NCBI RefSeq assembly: GCF_033568475.1
Contig: NC_133123.1
Coordinates: forward strand, 161,525,753-161,589,752
From: Henckelia pumila
Taxonomy: Eukaryota; Streptophyta; Magnoliopsida; Lamiales; Gesneriaceae
DNA: 64,000 bases
Direction of reading: 5' to 3'
The notes below the pieces were generated by a model that was given only the letters and a program-made list of their open reading frames with translations, did no database searches and was not told where the DNA came from. The translations under genes were made by a program, and so were the position numbers. Position 1 is the first letter of the stretch; each line of letters starts with the position of its first letter. This document shows positions 59,153 through 64,000 of the stretch, one piece after another.

Positions 59153-60465
59153 ATGTCCACTTCTCACAGTCAATTTTTCGTAGATTTGAAGGTATGAATT
59201 TCGATTTGAAATATTATAAAATTTGGGCGAACAGTAGATTGTCACAGCTTGATGTATTGTGTTCGTGTTTAAAATGTTCGATCGATGGAATTATTTTGAT
59301 CCAAACAATCTTAAGTTTTGGGTTTCTGTAAATAGAAGAAGAAATTTTTTTCATCTAAAACTTCAGAGGTTGTAACTTGATAGATGTTTTTGTGAGTCTG
59401 GGCAGAAAATGTGCAGAAATATCTCCGAAATCCACGATTGATGGAATTGTTTGAGATTTTGTTATGATTTTAAAAGTTGTGTTTAATTTGGTGAGCGATA
59501 TTTTTACTGATTTGCTTACCAATATCCACTTTATACGTATGTTACTGGGAATGTTGTTCATTTTATGAAATTTTGTGATAGATTGGTTGGTATTTCTTAT
59601 TGTTCTCGATTATAATGTTTTAATTTATAATATAATGATTTTAGTTTTAAATCCTACTGTAATTGTTCTTGAATTTGTTATTGTGTACTATTCGTTTGTG
59701 TGTAATGTATTATGAATGAATGTATTATGTTGCGATTTTTTGGCTTGTTTTTTGTAGTTTGAAAATGGAATCTGAAAGTGGTCCTTGCAATCTTCCGTTT
59801 TTGGATTATCGTATATACAAGAAGCAATTGTTCGTCATCTCAATCTTTAGAGGTTGTAGATTGATGAATGTTTTTGTGAGTTTGGGAAAAAAATGTGCAG
59901 AAATATCTCCGAAATCCATGATTGATGGAATTGTTTGAGATTTTGTTATGATTTTAGATGTGTTTAATTTGGTGTATTGCGATAGTTTTACAGATTTGCT
60001 TACAAATATCCATTTCTATGTCTGTTACTGGGAATGCAGTTCATTTTATGGAATTTTGTGATAGATTAGCTAGTATTTCTAATTATTCTCGATTATAATA
60101 TTTTAATTCATAATATAATGGTTTTAGTTTTAATTCCTACTGTAATTGTTCTTGAATTTGTTATTGTGTACTATTTTTTTGTGTATAATGTATTATGAAT
60201 GAATGTATCATATTTCGATTGTTGGGACTGTTTTTTGTAGTTTGAAAATGGAATCTGGAAGTGGTTCTTGCAATCTTTCGTTTTTGGGTTGCTACAAATA
60301 CAAAAATTCTTCTCAATCTTCAGTGGTTGTAGCTTGATGGATATTTTTGTGAGTATGGGCAAAAAATGTGCAGAAATATCTCCAAAAGGGGGTTTGAGCA
60401 TGGAAATGCCCACGAGAAGACATACACATTCGAGTAGAAGCATTGCTGGATTGCGCTTGGTTTGA
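59153..60465 (+). CDS. Possible small two-exon gene, function unknown (87 aa)
   Basis: MSTSHSQFFVDLK (59153-59191) ends at a good donor (AAG/GTATGA). TTTTTTGTAG acceptors occur at 59757 and 60240, one in each repeat unit. Joined to 60241-60465 the frame stays open and ends PTRRHTHSSRSIAGLRLV. With the nearer acceptor it stops after five codons. The product has a hydrophobic middle (WFLQSFVFGLLQI) and a basic end. I do not recognise it. The region is repeated, so this may be transposon-derived or non-coding. Confidence 0.25.
59366..60392. repeat. Tandem repeat of about 480 bp, 2.1 copies
   Basis: Units start at 59366, 59849 and 60322 (GAGGTTGTAACTTGATAGAT, AGAGGTTGTAGATTGATGAA, AGTGGTTGTAGCTTGATGGA). 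Landmarks such as AATGTGCAGAAATATCTCC and GTTACTGGGAATG recur in register. The third copy is partial. Confidence 0.85.
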
Positions 60466-60654
60466 GGTTTTTGTGAAACCAACTGTTGTGATATTTTAAC
60501 TTGAGTTTTGGTCGTAGTGTACTCAAGTGTATTGTGTTGTCTTATATTATTCTGGAACCAACTTCTTTTGTGTTAACAATATTGTTACACATTTGAGTAA
60601 TGTATAATGTTTGAATTTGAGAAATACTCTTTGTCATTGATGTTTTAGAAAAAT

Positions 60655-62110
60655 ATGTTGATCGAGCAAATACTACCACGAAAAATCAACGTAAAATATA
60701 TCTATCAATGAAGCTCGAATAAATCGCAAGTGCACGATTCAAGTTATAATATAATGTACTGAGTACAAGTATCGTCCTCAGGGACTAACGAAAATAATTT
60801 GTCTTTTCAATTTTTAACTACACAAAGTATCGAAAAAGTGATTTGTGAATTAACTAACATCTAAAATTAAAACTCAATATAAATAAAATTAAATTTCACA
60901 ACCAAGCCAACAAATCTCAGAGTGAAGAATAACAATTCAAAAAAGATTTTGTTGGAATTTTGGTTCACTTTTTTCCTAATTGAACTGGACGATTGGAACT
61001 TAATTTATTCTTATAAATTTAACAGAAGTTCCTATAACATTGACACTCTCTCTCGAGGTGATGCCAAACTAATCAAATCAGTGAAATAATTAAATCTCTC
61101 TAATTATTTATCACGACTGATTGCTTTGCGTTCTATGAATTCTACAACTTTCAACCTGGTGGTCTATGGCTATTAACATGTACTAAATACCATATCTCTA
61201 TGCATATTTTAAGTCCATGGATTATATCATTCGTCCTAATTATAAACCTATCTCTCGACAGCAATTCATAATTTACGAATCTATGTTAAAGGTAGCTAAT
61301 CATCAACATAGAAAGAAAAACATGATAAAATCAATTATAAACATAAATAAATTCCCAATACGTCCGGTGATTCAATCACACTACAGTGTGTCGGGATTAG
61401 GATCCCCTCGATTCCAACAAAATAATAGTTTAGCTACTAGAATTCATTACAAAAATTTAATCTCCAAGATGTTCAACATAAAAATTCAGAAGAAGAAGAA
61501 AAGGAAAAACTCCCAACGGAGAAGAGAAATCGCAAACGTTCAGCCGCCGGTAGTCTTCTGATATGCGTCCCGTGTAACCCTCAAAACTAAAAAAATAATT
61601 GTATTTATAGTTCCCCAGAATCCTCTCCGAAATAAACTCTCAAAATAATAAAATAAAAAAAACTGCGCGCCGCGCCCGAGCGGTAGAAATTGGCCGCTCG
61701 GGCGCCTCGAAATTCCTTGCGCTACTGTCTCAAAAATACGTGACCGCGCCCGCGCGGTAGAATATGGCCGCTCGGGCGCCTCCTAAAGTTCCAACCTACT
61801 GTTTTTCTCAACCGTGTATGCACCCGCGCGGTAGATAGTGGCCGCCCGCGCGCCCTTCTTTGTTTCCAGAATTTTGCCTTTCTTCTTGTTCTATCTGCAT
61901 GGCCTCTATTGTGCATCACCTTCCCACCAATTATCGGCATTTCTTGGTGATTTCCTGCCATAAAAATAGATAAACCAGAGGAGTGAATACGAACATAATA
62001 AAACAATATAAAGAACAAGAATGGAAAAGAACGGACAATATGTAAACGAAACGAAAGCAAAACAAACACAAAACAAGCAATAAAAACACATAAAAACGAC
62101 TCCTATCATA
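60655..62110. repeat. Dispersed repeat, probably a non-autonomous transposon or LTR fragment
   Basis: It begins with a stretch of a kind common in plant repeats (AATCGCAAGTGCACGATTCA ... ACAAGTATCGTCCTCAGGGA) and ends near ACGACTCCTATCATATG. ATATG occurs at both edges and might be a target duplication. No coding domain is recognisable. Boundaries and class are uncertain. Confidence 0.35.
61662..61858. repeat. Three GC-rich hairpin repeats
   Basis: A GCGCCCGAGCGG arm, about 10 AT-rich bases, then CCGCTCGGGCGC occurs about every 75 bp, three times. The first pair is a perfect 12-bp inverted repeat, the second has one mismatch and the third is degenerate. The surrounding DNA is AT-rich. Confidence 0.85.
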
Positions 62111-62436
62111 TGTCTTTCCAGTTAACAACTAATTAAATTAGTAGGTCTTTTTAAATTTCAAAATGGCATAAACTAATTGATATATAGTTTATACCACTTG
62201 TATTTAATTTGGAATAAATTTGTATAAATTTGGAACTTATTGTCTGATTATTACAACAAACAGAGCTACAAGTAATATTAGCACAAGAACAAAACATGTG
62301 CAATCAAAACAACAACATATTTCTACAATATGGTCAGACACAGGTGCACTAATAGACTGGTTGTGTAGCGCATCGGAGGATGAATGCTCATTATGCTTGT
62401 AATTTAACTGTTCTGTTGAACCATTGATGGTCGAGG

Positions 62437-62823
62437 ATGCAGATTGTTGAGGCATTGAATGTACACAGATTTATCTACGTTGCTTACTTGTGTTTGATTT
62501 CAACTGTAATGATTTCTGAAGAGATTCACCGTGATAATCATAATGAAGATCCAGTTCCCAATGACAAGTCAACTTGTGACGCAAATCAAACCGATTATTC
62601 CGAATACTTTTGTGAGTGTTCCAACAAAATAGTGCACAAGACATTACATGAAAAACATTTGTGTAATAGTTCTATCAATCATGAGGTATTGAAAGCTTCT
62701 CTTAACGTATGTCATGCAACATATACATGTGATCTTGGTGCACGTGCAAACGATGAAGATCTAGTTCTCAATGACAATTCATGTTGTGCCGCAAATCAAA
62801 TCAATTATTCCGAATATTTTTGA
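62437..62823 (+). CDS. Unassigned ORF with internal repeat (128 aa)
   Basis: It has a hydrophobic start (FIYVAYLCLISTVMIS) that could be a signal peptide or anchor. Two copies of a cysteine-containing acidic unit follow (EDPVPNDKSTCDANQTDYSEYF and EDLVLNDNSCCAANQINYSEYF, about 60-65 residues apart). The sequence after the stop still resembles the end of the first unit, so a longer repeat protein may have been cut by this stop. I recognise no family. It could be a gene fragment or chance. Confidence 0.25.
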   Translation: MQIVEALNVHRFIYVAYLCLISTVMISEEIHRDNHNEDPVPNDKSTCDANQTDYSEYFCECSNKIVHKTLHEKHLCNSSINHEVLKASLNVCHATYTCDLGARANDEDLVLNDNSCCAANQINYSEYF

Positions 62824-63010
62824 GATTGTTCCAAATATTTTACATTTCACTTCGGATAGGAGAGAGTGATCTTGATTATTCAACTGATAGTCCTCAAAGT
62901 TGGAACAAAGTATGCTCGATTAAGTCTAATGTATTCTCTTACTGCGTACGTGTTGTGCCTGATCTCACCAATCATATTCTATATGATTAATGGAGTTCAC
63001 GTACATGAGT
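62824..63010. other. Short intergenic stretch, no gene seen
   Basis: It lies between the unassigned ORF and the start of the next LTR. Nothing recognisable. Confidence 0.4.
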
Positions 63011-63343
63011 TGTAGTGACCCGTATCCGTATTTAGCGATTAATATGTAATTAATTGTATGAGCATGTTTAGATTTAGTAAAACATGATTAAGGAAATTTT
63101 TATTGGATTAACGAACTTTAGAAATGGATTCAAAATGATCAGAAATGGCCCGAAGGGTGACCTAGAACGAAAGCAACGGGGAACGGATGCAACATTCGTG
63201 CCAGCTGATGTCATCCGTGATGTCAGCAAGATGACGTCATTTCTTACGAACATGATGGGACATCGGACTCAACGTTATTCGGACGGACGCAACGATGGAG
63301 AACAGACGCAATGATGGAGGAACGAACGTTCCGTTCCGTGTCT

Positions 63344-63351
63344 ATAAATAT
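63344..63351 (+). promoter_or_regulatory. TATA box in the terminal LTR
   Basis: GTCTATAAATATGGG on the plus strand, about 330 bp into the LTR, followed by a CT-rich leader. Confidence 0.6.
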
Positions 63352-63422
63352 GGGATCCGAGGCTTCATTCCAACTCACACATCTCCTCTTTTCTCTCTCG
63401 TTTCTTACCCTTTCTAGTCAGA

Positions 63423-63753
63423 TATAGGGAGTTCTAGGCGTCCTATTTGGAATCCGAAAGTAGCGGAGCGATCCCGGCGGCAGAGCAGAGCTGTGACTAA
63501 TTTATGAGGTAGTCGCCATAAGTGGGCTGACGACAGGCGCAGAGTTGATGATAGACTTGGAACCTAGGGTGGGACTACTAGGACTGCCTATAGGGAGTTC
63601 TAGACATCCTATTTGGAATCCGAAAGTAGCGGAGCGATCCCGGGGCGGAGCGGAGCTGTGCCTAATTTCTGAGGTAGTCGCCATCAGTGGGCTGACGACA
63701 GGCGCAGAGTTGATGATAGACTTGGAACCTAGGGTGGGACTACTAAGACTGCC
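63423..63753 (+). repeat. 166-bp tandem duplication inside the terminal LTR
   Basis: Units start at 63423 and 63589 (TATAGGGAGTTCTAG...) and include GGAATCCGAAAGTAGCGGAG and GACGACAGGCGCAGAGTTGA. A third start follows at 63754. They lie downstream of the TATA box, so they would be transcribed. Confidence 0.85.
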
Positions 63754-64000
63754 TATAGTAAGGTACGTAAGTACTGACTGAGATTGCCAGCGGATATGCA
63801 TGCTTATATGTTGCATTTATGTGTTTGTATTTATTGTTATTGATATATGGCATGTATATATCATCTTATGCCTGTACATCTGTACATCTTTTGAGATGAG
63901 CCAGTTAGGGTTGCTCAGCTCTATTTTGACGTTTGATATCAAGTACCTTAGTTACTGGTACCTAGAGGACTCCGTGGTCCGCGTCCGAGATTCGGGAGTG

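Larger units (their letters stand above)
63011..64000 (+). mobile_element. 5' part of another LTR retrotransposon (runs off the window)
   Basis: TGTAGTGACCCG at 63011 has the same beginning as the Tekay-type LTR. It is followed by a GC-richer segment with repeated CGGACGCAACGATGGAG words, a TATA box and a pyrimidine-rich leader, which is LTR organisation. The later part (GATGAGCCAGTTAGGGTTGC) is typical of long chromovirus LTRs. The promoter direction puts the element on the plus strand. The end of the LTR and the genes are outside the window. Confidence 0.6.

Overview
This is nuclear DNA of a flowering plant, very probably a eudicot: AT-rich intergenic DNA, genes of many short exons with GT/AG introns, plant-type LTR retrotransposons, a Stowaway/Osmar-type mariner, Helitron-like ends and MITE-like foldbacks. 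I cannot name the species. All gene models below were built by reading the sequence and have no transcript support.

Layout. 1-1230 is the 3' end of an LRR receptor-like gene without a kinase domain. 1231-9308 is AT-rich intergenic DNA holding Helitron-like ends, a copia relic, an organelle-intron-like patch, a 0.77-kb tandem duplication and a foldback element beside a long (TA)n tract. 9309-18419 and 25941-35484, both on the minus strand, are two tandem MORC-family (GHKL ATPase) genes. Each has 19 coding exons that I could join with consistent phase, giving 693 and 710 residues. Between them lie a complete but broken mariner (19694-22303), a 741-bp long-TIR foldback with a perfect 10-bp target duplication (24520-25260), and a duplicated, stop-containing copy of the downstream gene's last exon. 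Copia fragments sit in introns of the first MORC copy.

39743-57335 is one large Tat-lineage Ty3/gypsy element on the minus strand, with LTRs of about 568 bp and TSD GGCAT. It has gag, protease, RT, a second RNase H and integrase, plus a spliced antisense gene (40931-43256, plus strand) of the putative gypsy-type transposon family. A 70-bp minisatellite lies next to that gene. A second element, a Tekay/Del-type chromovirus (43885-51477, minus strand, TSD TATAT), is inserted inside the minisatellite. Both elements carry lesions in their coding regions.

57341-64000 is mostly non-genic: a 480-bp tandem repeat with a possible small spliced gene, a transposon-like block with three GC-rich hairpins, an unassigned 128-residue ORF with an internal repeat, and at 63011 the start of another LTR that runs off the window.

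Most of the window is transposon debris. The host genes are the two MORC copies (chromatin-compaction and silencing ATPases by family) and the LRR receptor-like gene. The points most worth following are the divergence between the MORC copies at their 3' exons (a lost splice acceptor in one, a duplicated terminal exon in the other), the spliced antisense gene in the Tat element, and an antisense ORF inside the mariner.
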